Assembly: GCA_963675135.1 (NCBI GenBank)
Contig: OY776129.1
Location: forward strand, 7,613,201 to 7,677,200
Direction: 5' to 3'
Source of the DNA: Galeopsis tetrahit
Taxonomy: Eukaryota > Streptophyta > Magnoliopsida > Lamiales > Lamiaceae
Length of the DNA: 64,000 nt
The notes under the pieces were generated by a model. That model saw only the letters and a program-made list of their open reading frames with translations. It was not told the origin of the DNA and searched no databases. The position numbers and the translations under genes were made by a program. Positions within the stretch are counted from its first letter, which is position 1, and each line of letters starts with the position of its first letter. Shown here one piece after another: positions 41,083 through 54,415 of the stretch.

Positions 41083-41164
41083 ACTTTATACTATATTCTA
41101 TTTTATGCTTTTTATAAGTAAATTATAAGTAAATGACTTAATAATATTTTATTAAAATTATAAA

Positions 41165-43008
41165 GGGAAAATTACATATATCTACAGCCATTACATATAT
41201 CTACAATCCAAAAATTTTAATACTAATATCTACAAAGGTGTAGTTAAAGTGACCATTATGCCCTTCATCTACCCTCTTTGTCCCATTGTGAATTTTTTCA
41301 AAACTTTCAAGCTTCCTCCTCTCCTTTAATTTAACATATTAATTTGTTTTATTCAAAAATCATTTATATTCAAATTTTAAATTATAAAATATTTTTTTAA
41401 TTGTTAATCATTAATATTTTCTTTCACTAAAGTAGATGTTAATCAAATATTTTAATAATAAGCTTTTTTATTCCGATTTTTTTTTTGTTTTTTTATTCAA
41501 AATTTTTAATTAAGATTTATTTTTCAATTTTTTTTATTCAACTTGTACCTTACATTGTAAATCAAACATTGCATACTTTATACCTTACTACATTGCATTC
41601 GCATAACATTGCATACACAAAATAAACATTGCATTCGCAAAACAAACATTGCATACTAACAATAAACAATGCATATATCGAGTAAATTATGCATATTTGC
41701 AGCACACATTGCACAATACAGAAAAATTGCAGAAAAAGAGGATTTCCTGATTTCCAATAGTCAAGTTCTTGTTGTATACCATTTCAATGACAAAAAATTC
41801 CAGCTTTAAAAAAAAAAAAAAAAAAAAAAAACTTATACTATACCCATAACAATGAGATCCACTACTTTTCAAGTCAATATCATCTAATACACAAAGTTAA
41901 GTTCATTGCTGTTTTTTCTTACTCTTTTCATTGGTGTTATACAGTAGTGCTCTATGCTCCATTTACCATTCTACCACACCCAATTTTAAAAGAGTGAAAC
42001 TGAAAAAATGAGCTGCAAAGCATGATTGGAACCCATTTTTTTATTTTTCCTTTCCCAAAATAACACAAAATACCAAACTCTCCCAATTAAAATACAAGTT
42101 CCAACAAATCAATTACCACAAAACCTAACACTTGCTCAATACAACATTTCTCTTCAGAAATAACACAAAAACACTCCCTAAGTCCAAAAAAGAAAAAAAG
42201 CCAAATCAGAAGAAAAGTGAAAATTATTTACCGTGTTACCCTAGATCCGTCGCTCCACCTTATTCCTAAAAAAGTCTTAAATCAAGAAAATCAAGAAAAA
42301 AAAAAATACAGTTTTTTCGAATATGCCCAAATTTAGGCAAAAATACAGTTTTTTCGAAAAATTCTTAAATCAAAACAAAATTTTGTTTGTTTTTTTTCGA
42401 ATCAGATTTGGGCCTTTACAGATCTGACTTTTTTCTTCTTCTACAAACCGTTGCGGCGGCCTTTACAGATCCGGTGACGACCTTCTTCTTCCTCAAACCG
42501 AGGCGGCGGTGAAACGCGGACGAGCGACTGCGAGGCTCGTGGGAGGAGGGGTGCGAACAGGCAGCGGCCTTTACAGATCTGTCGACGACGTGGCGAGGGA
42601 GGAGGGGCGACGTGGGTGGGCGTTCTTGCGCCGCCGCCTTGGCTTCGACCACGCTTCCACCCTCTACGGTAAGCTCGCGGGGTATCTGTTTCACCGGAAG
42701 AGGAAGAGAGAGAGAGAGAGAGTTGAGAGGGGTGGGTGGGGGGTTTGGAGAGAGTCGGTATCTGTTTCACCGGAAGAGAGAGAGAGAGTTGAGAGGGGTG
42801 GGTGGGGGGTTTGGAGAGAGAGAGTTGAGAGTAAATTTGAAAATGAATCCCAAAAGTTTAGGTAGAAAAAGAGGGGATTGGAGAGAGAAAATGAATAAAA
42901 AATTGAAGAGTGAATTAATTTAGTAATGTGGGGGCATATTAGGGCTTTCATCCCAATTTTGTAGATTTTAGTAATACCAATTTGTTTGGGTAGATTTAAG
43001 TGACACCC
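41165..43008. mobile_element. Pack-MULE-like non-autonomous element with GC-rich cargo
   Basis: The left 75 bases (GGGAAAATTACATATATCTA onward, including CATTATGCCC) align in inverted orientation with the right 75 bases (GCATATTAG to AGTGACACCC) with many mismatches, a long degenerate terminal inverted repeat. The flanks are AT-rich, but 42440-42830 is strongly GC-rich and exon-like, with a possible GT donor after CTCTACG near 42668. A 70-76-base unit is tandemly duplicated (42681-42756 and 42757-42826). No target duplication was found. Open frames on both strands over the GC block have no recognised domain. Confidence 0.5.
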
Positions 43009-43631
43009 CTATCATTCTGGTAGTTTTGAATGAATAATCACAATTATAAACTATGCATCATATAGAATATATGTAATTTGTTAAAAGATGAGAATTATTA
43101 GTCATTCAAAAAACATTCCCTATCATTTTCCACTTAATTGACTGTATACCATTTTTTCATTTTATCCGCTTTATCATTTTATATATTACTACAAAGTGTG
43201 TTTATTTTCATTTTCTAGAAAATATAATTTATACTTATTTCTATTTTATTTATTTAATTCTCTACTCTATTATAAATCAATAATATTTTTTAAAATATGT
43301 TACGGAGTAAAAAAAAAAAAAACACTTTATAGAAATAAAATAAATAAATTTTAAATTAAAATTCGGGTGAAATAAATAGCCTTCAAGCATGGGATGGGGG
43401 AGTAGTACTTGCTACGTCCCTTACTTGAGTGGATAGAATTGAGTGCGCCGTATTGCTTTAATTACATAGCAGAATCTAGTCATTTGACATTGTCCTAATT
43501 TCTGCCACGTGGTGAAGATCAGCCTCATCAACCCCATTTGTTTCTTCGATTCGATTCAATTCAATTCAATTCAACAACAAACCGCTACTATAAATTCTTG
43601 ATCCCACCCAAGCTCCTATTTTTTCCATAAT
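43009..43631. promoter_or_regulatory. Upstream region of the SPATA20-like gene
   Basis: About 620 bases of AT-rich DNA with an A14 run (43308-43322). TATAAATT at 43590 is a reasonable TATA box 40 bases before the first ATG, although the exact start site is unknown. Confidence 0.4.
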
Positions 43632-46600
43632 ATGCTCAAATGGCTGCTCTGTTCTCCTCCCCCATTAGCCCACTTCCTTTCTCCTTACAAACCCCCCTTT
43701 AAATCGGCCATAAAATTCCACGATTCATTTTCTTTATCCCTTGTTTTTTACAGACCCATTAAGTTTTCCAGAGTATTAGCCATGGCTGATGATGGGTCCT
43801 CTAAAACAGCGTCGTCCAAACCCCCAAAGCACACTAACCGCCTTGCGGCAGAGCACAGTCCTTACCTTCTTCAACACGCGCACAATCCTGTAATCTTTCT
43901 TCAAAAATCAATCTTTTTTAGTGGGGTGTGATTTTCTTGATCCATTGGAATTTCATGATTTGTGAATTTGAATAGGTTGATTGGTATCCATGGGGTGAAG
44001 AGGCCTTTTCCCAAGCTCGTAAAAGAGATGCCCCTATTTTCCTGTCAAGTAATTCTTTGATTTTTGTGTTTTCTGAATTTTTTTTTGGTATTGTTGTATT
44101 GATTGATGTATGATGATTTATGGCATTATTTGCTTTGTTGTGATGGTCTTGCATTTGAAGTTGGTTACAGCACTTGTCATTGGTATGGTCTCTTCTCTCC
44201 ATTCAGATATGTTTGTTGATTTTCATCAAATGTGTAAGAATTAGTTTATGTAATGCTCTTTAAACTCAGGTGTCATGTGATGGAAGTTGAATCTTTTGAG
44301 AATGAAGAGGTTGCAAAATTGCTTAATGATTGGTTTGTCAGTATCAAGGTGTGTTTCTCAGCTGCTTCGACAACATATTTTTCCTTCTTTTCTATTCTAG
44401 TATCTTCAGTTAAAGATGTTGTTTTTATCAGGTGGATCGAGAAGAAAGACCAGACGTCGACAAGGTACTGCATCTGTGTCAGCATAACTAAATTGAAATG
44501 GATTTGATTACAATTTCTTATTTCATTCCCTAGTGTTTATGCATTCATCTATGAAAAACGAGTCGAGCTTCTACTGTAAAGAATTGTATTGGCATGCTAT
44601 TTTGTTGATTGAAGCACTATGTAGGGCCACATTTTTCGTTCTTAGAGGAAATATGCTATGATATTCTGTTCAGTCTCCCTGATGGGTATGTTGGATTTGG
44701 GATATAGAAGACTTTGAAGTATTCAAAATCTTGATAAATAGTAATGGCGTTTGTTTTGAGACTTCAATAGGATAAAATTTGACTTTATGCCAAATCGATA
44801 TGTGAGAGTGTGTGACGTTGTATAATTAAACTATTGTTGATTGTAGTATTAAAGATTGAATGATTGTGTAATAATAGTGCGCTTTATTAGAAATTGCAAA
44901 AGTGAGAATAAAAGGTCTAAAAGGTGTTAACTAAAACAAGAGTGAGAATAAGAAAACCATATTTGCATTAATGAGTCATCGGAGTGAGTGTGGTGTAGGA
45001 AAAAAATGGTAATAGGGTTCGTAAGTATTTAGAGGGGTGGATGTATTGAGTTTTCTTATAACTGGATTCTAAAATCCCAAAGCAAACCGAATTTAGATTT
45101 CGAATTCCCAAATCAAACATACCCTCTGTGTTCCCTAATATTATTCACAGGTAGTTGATGAAACATTATGAATCGACAATTTAGCATTGTTTCTTAGCCA
45201 TATATGTTTGAAATTGAAATCTTGCTTGGTACTTAGCACGCATAAGACACTATATTCTACAGGATGCCCTTCTTAAGCGTTCGTTTCTTTCTTACTGGCT
45301 ACACATGTTATTCAGTATTCTGCATTATTATTCTAGGTATACATGACATATGTACAAGCGTTATATGGTGGTGGTGGTTGGCCGTTAAGTGTCTTCCTTT
45401 CACCCGATCTAAAGCCTTTGATGGGTGGCACTTATTTTCCTCCAGACGATAATTTTGGCAGGCCGGGCTTCAAAACCGTACTTAGGTTAACATACTTGCT
45501 CTCTCAACGAAATTTATCAGATGCCTGTATTTCTGTTTACTTCAGGGAAAGAATTTAGCAAGAATTTTTATTTCAAGAATTCTGTAATTTGATGAAATTT
45601 TATACTTATAGGAAGGTTAAAGAAGCTTGGGACACTAAGAAGGATGCCTTGATTCAAAGTGGGGAGTTTGCAATAGAACAACTCTCGGAGGCATTATCTG
45701 CTTCTGCAAAATCGGAGAAGCTTCAAGAAGGATTTCCAGAGAGGGCATTGCAAAAATGTGCTGAACAGGTACAAGTTTCTAGCTAAAAGATTTTCTTTGA
45801 ACTTGTCAAATATTTACATATTTGTAATCTGCTCGCAATTTAGTGTAGTTTTTTTCAGGCTTAATTGCTGCTAAAATCTTCGCACTTTCGCAAATTGCTA
45901 TCCAATCTAAACTTTTGAGTTTTGGCAAATAAAATCTCAATTAAAAAAAATTGCAATTCGAACTTCCAGGCAGAGTGACTCTTGCCTGTTTCTGACGTGT
46001 CATCCTACTTTGCAACGATTTAAATGTCAAGCGACGTAGTTCAGCCTAAAAACTGCCCAAATAGGCAAGAGTCAATCTGCTCGGAAGTCGGAAGTTCAAA
46101 TTGCAATTTTATCTTTTTTTAAATTGAAGTTTTATTTGCCAAAACTCAAAAGTTTAGATTAGAATGCAATTTGTGATTAGGTGATGATTTTAGCAGCAAT
46201 AATACCTTTTTTTACTTTGGCTCGATCCCTGCCCACTGTCAGTTTTTTGTTTGATTTGGTTTTACCTTGGATCCATGAAGTGTTAGGAATTAAACTACAA
46301 TTATAGAGAAGTAATGGAAACGAAAATAAAAGAACACAAATTAGTTGACTGTTCGTCAAGAATGACTACATCTGGGGGTGCTACCAAGCCCGAAGATCTA
46401 CTATTTCGTGTGATTAGGGTAATAGTGAATAAGCGAGTTATTTATACCCAACATGAAGATTCTATGATTCTAGCCTGCAGTCTTTTGCATTGTTGTTTTT
46501 CTTCTTCTTCATAGTCTTTTGGTAGTCATAGAGAAACAACGGCTCATTACCATGTCTTCGGGTCAACGAAATTATATCATTTTTTAGAAAGTTTCTGTGA

Positions 46601-49600
46601 ATAAAGCATGTCAATGTCACTAATGGTACATGGCTGCATTTCTCTTATGCCTACGAGGAAATAAATATTTAAGTTTTAGTTTAGGTAAAAAGTTTTTTTA
46701 GTCCGGTAAATTTGTGCATTTTTGCTTTTAAGCACTCCACTTTCCCAAATTGAATTTCGTCCTTAACTTGAGCTGACGTCTCATTCTTTTTTTTTTTTCC
46801 TCCTGTTAACTTTCAAAAATGGTTACTAACCCGTTGTAGACGGTTAAAAAACTAAAACGTTGAATTTTGGAAGCTAACAGGAGTTACAGGATGAAATTCA
46901 ATTTGAGAAAGTGGTCCTGAAAACAAAAATGGGCAATCTTACAATATCGATCATAACCTTCTCTGATTGTGAATAGTTCGCGAGCTTCTAATTCTTGTGA
47001 TTTCTAATAGCTTGCTGACAACTTTGATTCAACATTTGGCGGATTTGGTTCGGCCCCTAAATTTCCTAGACCAGTGGAAATCCAGCTGATGCTTTATCAT
47101 AAAAAGATGTTAAAAGAGAATAGAAAGCGAGGTGAAGCGAAGATAGACCTAAGTATGGTGGCCCTGACCTTGCAGTGCATGGAAAGGGGGGGTATCCATG
47201 ATCACGTTGGAGGTGGTTTTCACAGATATAGCGTGGATGAATGTTGGCATGGTTAGTTTTCCTGTAAATTAAATATGTTGGTTAAATTAATGATCGTGGC
47301 TTTCTGGTTAATGATTCATTGTCTTGTTGCAGTACCGCACTTTGAGAAAATGTTATACGATCAAGGGCAGCTTGCAAATGTTTACCTCGATGTTTTCTCC
47401 ATCACAAACGATGTGTTGTATTCAAGCGCGTCTCGGGACATTCTTGATTATTTAAGGAGAGAGATGATTGGCCCTAGTGGGGAAATATATTCAGCTGAGG
47501 ATGCCGATAGTGCTGAATTCGAAGGTGCCTCGCGGAAAAAGGAGGGGGCTTTTTACGTTTGGACGAGCCAAGAGGTACTTTTTCATCACTTCTGATTAAT
47601 TATTCAAGTGCTTAAAAAAAGGGATAATATTATTTTTGGTCCCTAAAGTTGACCTTTTTCTAGTTTTGGTTCCCCTCTCACTCGCTATCAAACTTAGTCT
47701 TGGACGTACACTTCTAATCCCACATTTGGTCCTGCCACTAGATGACTGGTGGAATCAACTATTTTGGGGTTGAATGCAATTAATAATTATTTGAGGGTGC
47801 TAAATGTAGTTAATATTTCCCAAATAATTGCATTCAGCACCCCCAAATAGTCAATGGATGGCCAACTAATGGTGGGAGAAAGTAAACCTCAAGTACTAAG
47901 TTTGATAGTGAGTGAAAGATGGGGGCCAAAACTAGAAAAATGTGAACTTTAGGGACAAAAATGATAGTATTATCTTTTAAAAAACCTCGTGTATGGTGTA
48001 TAAATATGCATTCTTGAGTCTTTAAGAGCACTATCACGTTCATTCTTGATGCTCCTTCATTGAATATCTCTACTATAATTAAAATATTTCTGTCTCTTGG
48101 TTTCTGTTTGTTAATAGATTGACGAGATACTCGGAGAGCATGCCTCTCTGTTTAAAGAACACTACTACGTCAAACCATCGGGTAACTGTGATCTGTCTAA
48201 AATGAGTGATCCCCATAACGAGTTCAAGGGTAAGAATGTGTTGATAGAAAGAAATAGTACTTCTGCAATGGCTTCCAAATTCGATAAGTCACTAGACGAG
48301 TATATGAAGATCCTGGGGATTTGTAAAAAGAAGCTTTTTGATGTTCGATCAAAACGCCCAAGGCCGCATCTAGATGATAAGGTAGAATCTAATATATTGA
48401 TAGTTGGGTTGCAGTTTTCTTGACCCAATTCACTTTGTATACATCTCTACAGGTGATTGTGTCCTGGAATGGACTTGTAATCTCGTCGTTTGCTAAAGCG
48501 TCGAGAATCCTGAAGGGCGAACCCGAAGGAACCGAGTTCTTTTTTCCTGTTATTGGAGCTGATGTAAGATGAATAGATGATGATGTCTTTAGCTAATGTT
48601 TTTCATGTGATTTTTGGAATGATCAATTACTATACATTGCAATCGTAGCCAAAAGAGTACATGGAGGTTGCAGAGAAGGCAGCGGGCTTTATCAGGGATC
48701 GTTTATACAACCAGCAAACACGAAGATTGCAACACAGCTTTAGGAATGGCCCATCTAAGGCACCGGGATTTTTGGATGACTACGCCTTTCTGATATCGGG
48801 GCTTCTGGACATGTATGAATGTGGGAGCTCGATATCTTGGTTAGTTTGGGCCATTGAACTACAGCAAATACAGGTAAGTGAGAGAAATTATTATAGGTCA
48901 AATATGTTTTTCGGTAAGTTATGAGCGTCGATAATTTTTCAGGACGAGCTATTTCTGGACAAAGAAGGTGGAGGGTATTTCAATACGACGGGAGAGGATG
49001 CCTCGATTCTGCTGCGAGTGAAAGAAGACCATGATGGTGCAGAACCTTCTGGAAACTCTGTTTCGGTTATCAATTTGGTGAGATTGGCTTGGTTGGTGGC
49101 TCCAGGTTCTGATCGCTACAGACAAAACGCACAACGTTTACTAGTATGTTGTCTAATAATCGTGGAATTTGTTAAACGCTTTAGTACATACGTCTGAGTC
49201 ATGTCCCGTCTCTGTATTGCAGGTTTGCTTTGAGAAGAGGCTGAAAGAAACAGCAAGCGCGGTGCCTCTCATGTGCTGTGCGTCAGACATGCTCGTTGCT
49301 CCGTCGAGAAGGCAGGTTGTCCTAGTCGGAGACAAGGCAAATCCTGTATTCGACAGCATGTTAGATGCTGCTCATGCATCGTATGATCCTAATAAAACGG
49401 TACATCTCTCTCTTTTTCTTGACATTCAACGTGGTCCGTCTGTCTGTCCATCCTTAATACTAGGTTGTGGGAAACGTACAGGTGATCCACATAGACCCCG
49501 GTGATGCACAAGAAATGAAATTTTGGGTTGAAAACAACGACAAGGTTGCGGTCATGGCGAAGAACAACTATTCATCGGACAAGGTTGTGGCTCTCGTCTG

Positions 49601-49667
49601 CCAGAATTTTGCGTGCAGGCCTCCAGTATATGATCCCCAATCTCTCACCTTTCTTCTCTCAAAGTGA
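43632..49667 (+). CDS. SPATA20-like thioredoxin-fold/glycosidase-like protein, organellar
   Basis: Member of the DUF255/SPATA20 family (plant relatives of At4g03200). The reaction is unknown. Exons: 43632-43889, 43976-44048, 44161-44182, 44270-44348, 44432-44464, 45337-45485, 45612-45768, 47011-47251, 47333-47574, 48118-48381, 48453-48563, 48649-48873, 48943-49143, 49223-49399 and 49482-49667 (or from 49464, same frame). All borders are GT/AG, giving 805 aa. The N-terminal 50 residues fit a plastid or mitochondrial targeting peptide; an internal Met at 43782 could start a cytosolic form. The thioredoxin-like domain covers about 65-225 with the redox motif C-H-W-C at 116-119 and GGGGWPLSVFLSPD. 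The rest resembles a six-hairpin glycosidase fold (GGIHDHVGGGFHRYSVD, VPHFEKMLYDQ, GYFNTTGED). The frame is intact. Confidence 0.93.
45858..46207. mobile_element. Foldback MITE in intron 7 of SPATA20-like gene
   Basis: The arm GGCTTAATTGCTGCTAAAAT is inverted at the right end (ATTTTAGCAGCAATAATACC). Arms run about 130 bases around a core with GGCAGAGTGACTCTTGCC. No gene in it. Confidence 0.7.
46735..46920. repeat. Inverted repeat in intron 7 of SPATA20-like gene
   Basis: CCACTTTCCCAAATTGAATT (46738) is inverted near 46893-46915 (AATTCAATTTGAGAAAGTGG), with further matches inward (CTCCTGTTAAC and GCTAACAGGAG). It probably belongs to another foldback MITE whose outer ends are unclear. Confidence 0.6.
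47623..47974. mobile_element. Foldback MITE in intron 9 of SPATA20-like gene
   Basis: Ends GATAATATTATTTTTGGTCC and its inverse (GGGACAAAAATGATAGTATT). The arms of about 150 bases share TAGTTTTGG, CAACTATTTTGGGG and GGTCCCTAAAGTT with the element at 39473-39790, so the family is present in two neighbouring genes. Confidence 0.75.
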
Positions 49668-50875
49668 CCCCCACCTTCTTCTTCTTAAATCTCAAGTATA
49701 TATAGTTGTAAAAGTACATGTTAATAAGGTTATACAGCTCTTCGATGTGGAGGCATACACACAATACTTCTCTCTATGTACTCTCTTCTAAGCTTCATGT
49801 ATTGTAAACTTGATCCTTAATTTGTTTTATTTTTAACCTTGTTGCAATTTGAGGGGTCCCACTTAATTTAGAAATTTTATAATTAATTGACAAAATTTTC
49901 CTTTACCAAGCTGAGACAAAAAATTAAGAGAATAATTTATGCATTTCACAAAAAAATTACATAAATTAAAATCCTTAAATTTTGATAAAAAATTAATGAA
50001 ACTGCCTTTAAAAAAAATGGAAATTAAGTGTACCAATTTTATTATTCTGAACGTTTTTTTTTATTATTTATTTTGAGGTGAATAATTTTTTATATAATTG
50101 GGTCTAAATTGTCAAAATTGAAGCTCGGGTATTAATTTGAAAATAAATTATATTTTATACTTAAGTCTGTATATTAGTTGACAGATTTTAATCGAAAATA
50201 TGAATTTGGTTTCTGTTATCAAAAACACTCATTTGAAAATCTCGATTTTCTATTTCGGATTTCGGTTAATTCCGTAATAAATTTGATTAACCGAAAACCC
50301 TAATTCATTCTGTCCAGTCCAGCCGCCCAACCCAAACCCAAAGCGCTGACCGCCTCACACGAGCCACCGCCCTCCTCTCCGGCAGTCCCCACACCGGCCA
50401 TCGCACAGGTCCGCACCCACGACGGACGGCACGGTGAGTTTATGTACAATCTGTATTAGGTAATTGAGAATCTAGCTGCATTCGGTTTTGTATTCTGATT
50501 TTCGGTTTTAGCCGAAACCGAACCGAGTTGTCGATTAAATTCGGTTACTAATACTATTGAATTTCGATTTGGCTAATTCGGTTCTGTATACAGTGAAATG
50601 AGTTTTACATTCACTTATCAATAATTTCAAGTTGCCCCTTGAATTAACAATTATACCCTTTTATCAAACTTCGTTTTGTTCGCCGCTTGTATATTTCTCC
50701 CCCATTCTCTTGATTTACAGCCATGTTTGATTCCTTCAATAAAAATAAAAGCTCTCTCTCTCATCACTCCAATTCAGATTGATTACACTACAACTTGAAA
50801 CCTCTCTGATTTCTCTTTTCATTTCTGTTTCTCCGAACCCAATTTCCTCCCATTAAATTAAATCCATAAAACTAG
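49668..50875. promoter_or_regulatory. Intergenic region between SPATA20-like gene and LIP2
   Basis: 49668-49850 is probable 3' untranslated DNA. 50310-50437 is a CG-rich exon-like block ending in a good donor (GCACGGTGAG), a likely untranslated first exon of the downstream gene or its promoter-proximal island. Between lies AT-rich DNA with no gene. Confidence 0.4.
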
Positions 50876-52633
50876 ATGAATTTAGTCGTCAATCCCACTT
50901 TAAGCTATGTACCACCGCAAATCGCATCTTCTAACAAGGTTCATCACCACATTACTTCAACGCCACATATATCCAAAAGAAGGTATTATAGCCGATTCTA
51001 CACATGGGCTCTGTGTGCGTTTAATTAGTCTTTCATTGCCAAGTCTGTTTATGCTAATTTCTTTCAGGTGTGATTTGTATGACTTGCATAAGGAGTTGGT
51101 TCCATATGGTGAGGCATGGTCATGGCAGAAGGCCATTGTGAGAGAGAGAAAGGCATTGGTTGAAAGAAATGAAGATTTTTCTGATACTTTGATTATTTTA
51201 CAACACCATCCTGTTTACACCTTGGGCACTGGTAGTTCAGAAAACTACTTGAATTTTGATGTCAATAATGCCCCTTTTGACTTGTATCGAACAGAACGTG
51301 GCGGTGAAGTTACTTATCATGGCCCTGGTCAGGTACATAACCAATTTTATTCTCATTCAGTGAATATGCTCTGTGTTGATTACTCTTGCCCTCATGTTTT
51401 AGGCCTAAAGGCTTTCCAATGAGTAATCAAATTAAGACAAATTCTTTTTTGAAAGATTGCCGTGTGTGAATGTAAATTAGTAGATAATTATGATGAAAAA
51501 GTATGTGGGCTTGTTTGTATGTAGCTTGTCATGTATCCTATTATCAATCTTCGTTATTACAAGATGGATCTCCATTGGTATCTGAGATCACTTGAAGAGG
51601 TCGTCATCCGTGCTCTTTCTTCAACATTTGGTATTGAGGCTTCGCGAGTTGAGGGATTGACTGGCGTCTGGGTTGGTATGTATAATAATCCCACACATGA
51701 TATTCCTTTATAGCTTTAATTGTGAAAATAATTTGTGTGCTGATGACTTTTTTCAATGCCTTACAAATACTAGTGTTTTAACTGTAGATTTGCTTACGAG
51801 ATGTATTTAATGTGTATGGAAGAATACTTAGACGAAGCTTTGATAGCAAAAGCAATGCTAATTCATAATAAGAAAAGCTTATGTAATTTCTGTCTCTCAA
51901 GTAGATGCCATAAAGCAAGCGCAGTGCCTAACCGACTATCTCTTGCATGTAAATATCGAAGTATGATTATTCAAAAAGTTTCATTCCTTGAGCCAAGAAT
52001 GCTGATTAAATTACACGAAAGCAAGATAGCTGCATCAGCTCTTTCTTTGAACGTTTTCTGTCTGTAGTCTAAAAAATTTATTGTGTTGAAAAATCTTGAA
52101 AATTTCCATCAGTTCATCAAGCACACCTAATGCATTTATGAACAGGGCATTCTAAGATGTGTTATTTTGACCTTAAAAATCTCAAATGCATCTGATATGC
52201 CAAGATGTTAGCATCATCCTAAAAAATTGTTAGATTTCCGACGTTTAGTTTTTGGGCTTGTTATTTGTACAATTTTTAACACCTTAAATTCTTCTTTTCA
52301 GATAACCAAAAATTAGCAGCCATTGGTATTAAAGTATCACAGTGGATAACATATCATGGTTTAGCACTGAATGTCACCACAGATGTAACACCCTTTGACC
52401 AGATAGTCCCGTGTGGGATAAGGGATCGCCAAGTTGGATGCGTGAAGGGACTTGTTGAAGATGAATCTTTTTCGTCCAAAAGGAAAAGAGAAGAAGATGA
52501 TCATCACGGTGATGACTACAGCTTGATTCATGCTACTTACCAATCACTGATTAGGGAGTTCTGTAACATTTTTGAAGTTGATCTTTGTCATAAATCTGTA
52601 GAAAGAATGCCTTGTGGGAAACTTTCGACTTAA
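50876..52633 (+). CDS. LIP2P: Octanoyl (lipoyl) transferase, LIP2p type
   Basis: Transfers octanoyl from acyl carrier protein to the lipoyl-domain lysine of E2 or H proteins, the first step in making protein-bound lipoate. Exons 50876-50982, 51068-51332, 51525-51675 and 52302-52633 give 284 aa. I chose the ATG at 50876 because only the donor at 50983 joins exon 2 in the correct phase; an open frame starting at 50907 instead runs into intron 1. Residues 1-36 are a plausible short transit peptide. Conserved family motifs: RGGEVTYHGPGQ (113-124), the catalytic-site Lys185 in AAIGIKVSQWITYHG and Cys212 in IVPCGI. An acidic and basic linker (SSKRKREEDDHHGDD) follows. Plastid location is inferred from similarity to LIP2p rather than mitochondrial LIP2. 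Confidence 0.93.
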
Positions 52634-54415
52634 CGTCTTGAAACTTTGAAAAAATTTCACACTTTCACTGTGATTTCAAAAAAAGTTTTTTCTCACAACT
52701 GTTTCAAGTATCTTTGGGACACAGATTATTTGTCTGTATATATTTTGATTACCTCAACTAGAAACTTCAAGCTGGGAAAGTTTGAACCCTTCTTAAGAGG
52801 GGGAATGGGTTTATTTTTTATTTTTTCATGGCTGACAAATTGAGATCATTATATTTTAATTTAACACATTTAGAATCGGTCTAAAATATCAACCCTACTT
52901 GCGATTTAGTGGGTCTTTGCAAACACTAGTATGTGCTTAAAAACACTTTAAAAAAATAAAAATATAATCACTTTTGGAGTGTTTGGCAATACAACTAAGT
53001 AATTAAATTAAGTAGTTTAAAGTGATTTTGGTGAAGCATCCCTCCACTTACTTTTAATAGCTTCTATTTGCTTCTCATCATTACAGTAACTAATTTTACA
53101 TTTTTACCGTCACAATTTAAATACTCCCTCCGTCCCACAATAACTTTCACACACTTTCCTTTTTTGGGACGTCCCACAATAACTTTCACACCCATAAAAT
53201 GGAAAACCCTTTATAAACTCCACCCTTAGAATATTCTCAATTTTACACAAATGCCATTACTTTAAAATTTATTAAAAATGCTTAATTTTAAAACACTATC
53301 CACTTTCAAATTTATTTCAAAAATCAATTTTAATCACTTTGAATCAATTACTATTATTTGCAAACACACCCTTAGTCTATCTCTTCGTGCTCGTCGGTTT
53401 GATATCATCAATTGTGAATTTCATACCACTACGCTTTAAATTTGCTCATTTGTGATTCAATATTTGTCAGATACAATCTCTTCAGTTCAGAGAGCCCGTC
53501 ATTTTGCTATCCTCGATTTCTAGTTTCATTTATTACACCCCCACAAATTTATTTAATTTCTTTACCTAATTTACTGTTTACTGCCATTTTTCGAGTTAAG
53601 GTGTTTCGGGTAAATTTTGCCTAAAACAAGTTTTAAAAGTCTGTGGAACTACAATTATCAACCCGTAAACATATAGTTATTCTTTTGCAACACCCAAATA
53701 CCCCGTCTCATTACTCAATTTTCTTTTTTTATTTTGTTCCAATAAAAGTACTTATTCCCTTTTTTTTTTTTTTTTTATAAACTATTATATCTCACATTTC
53801 ATTATATTTTTTTCTTTCTCAATCATATCACCTCTAATACATTACTTATTCTATCATATTATTCAAATCACACTCTCCAATCTTTCACATTTTACATAAA
53901 CAATCAATTTTCTTTAAAACCCATGTCCAACCCTATTTAGTATCGAGAAGAGAATAATCAACAGAGATTGAAACTTTAAACATTGTTCTTGTTCCCCATT
54001 CTTTTTTATTAGGAATACAAGAAAGATAAGCAGGAAATTTTGGTGTTAATTGATTCACATGCACATGCACTACTAGTTGTGCAACTGGATGTGCTTAAAC
54101 ATGTCCGATAATCTTACACTCAAACTCTGTTTTGCTGCAGGGGAAACTCCATGGAGTGAAACTTGACAACTACCAAACTCTTTCTGATTGGGATAACAGT
54201 CAACTTACATTATGTATTATGCATATGATCCGAAAAAGCAAACGGAGACATGGGAGTGTGGTCCAAAGGTGCCGATTCAGCCATACGAGCTTACAATAAA
54301 TTGAACAATATATTTAATATTACTTTAAAAAAAAAAAAAACATAAAAGTATTCAGGAGATACCTGTCTAAAATTTGTTGAGAAACAACCAATTTCCAGTG
54401 GCATCAAAGAAGAAG
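52634..54415. other. Intergenic region with a truncated MITE
   Basis: 52634-53000 is probable 3' untranslated and AT-rich DNA. 53108-53300 starts CTCCCTCCGTCCCACAATAA and is the best-preserved end of the CAATTACTTTCACAC family; no partner end was found. 53300-54415 has T-rich tracts and no coding signal. Confidence 0.45.

Noticed and set aside
42416..42951. Open frames on both strands over the GC-rich block
   Set aside because: Low-complexity Arg/Glu and Ser/Leu products of GAGAGA repeats and a tandem duplication; none resembles a protein.
51801..52067. 88-codon frame between LIP2 exons 3 and 4
   Set aside because: Lies fully within the intron; the conserved protein joins across it in phase.
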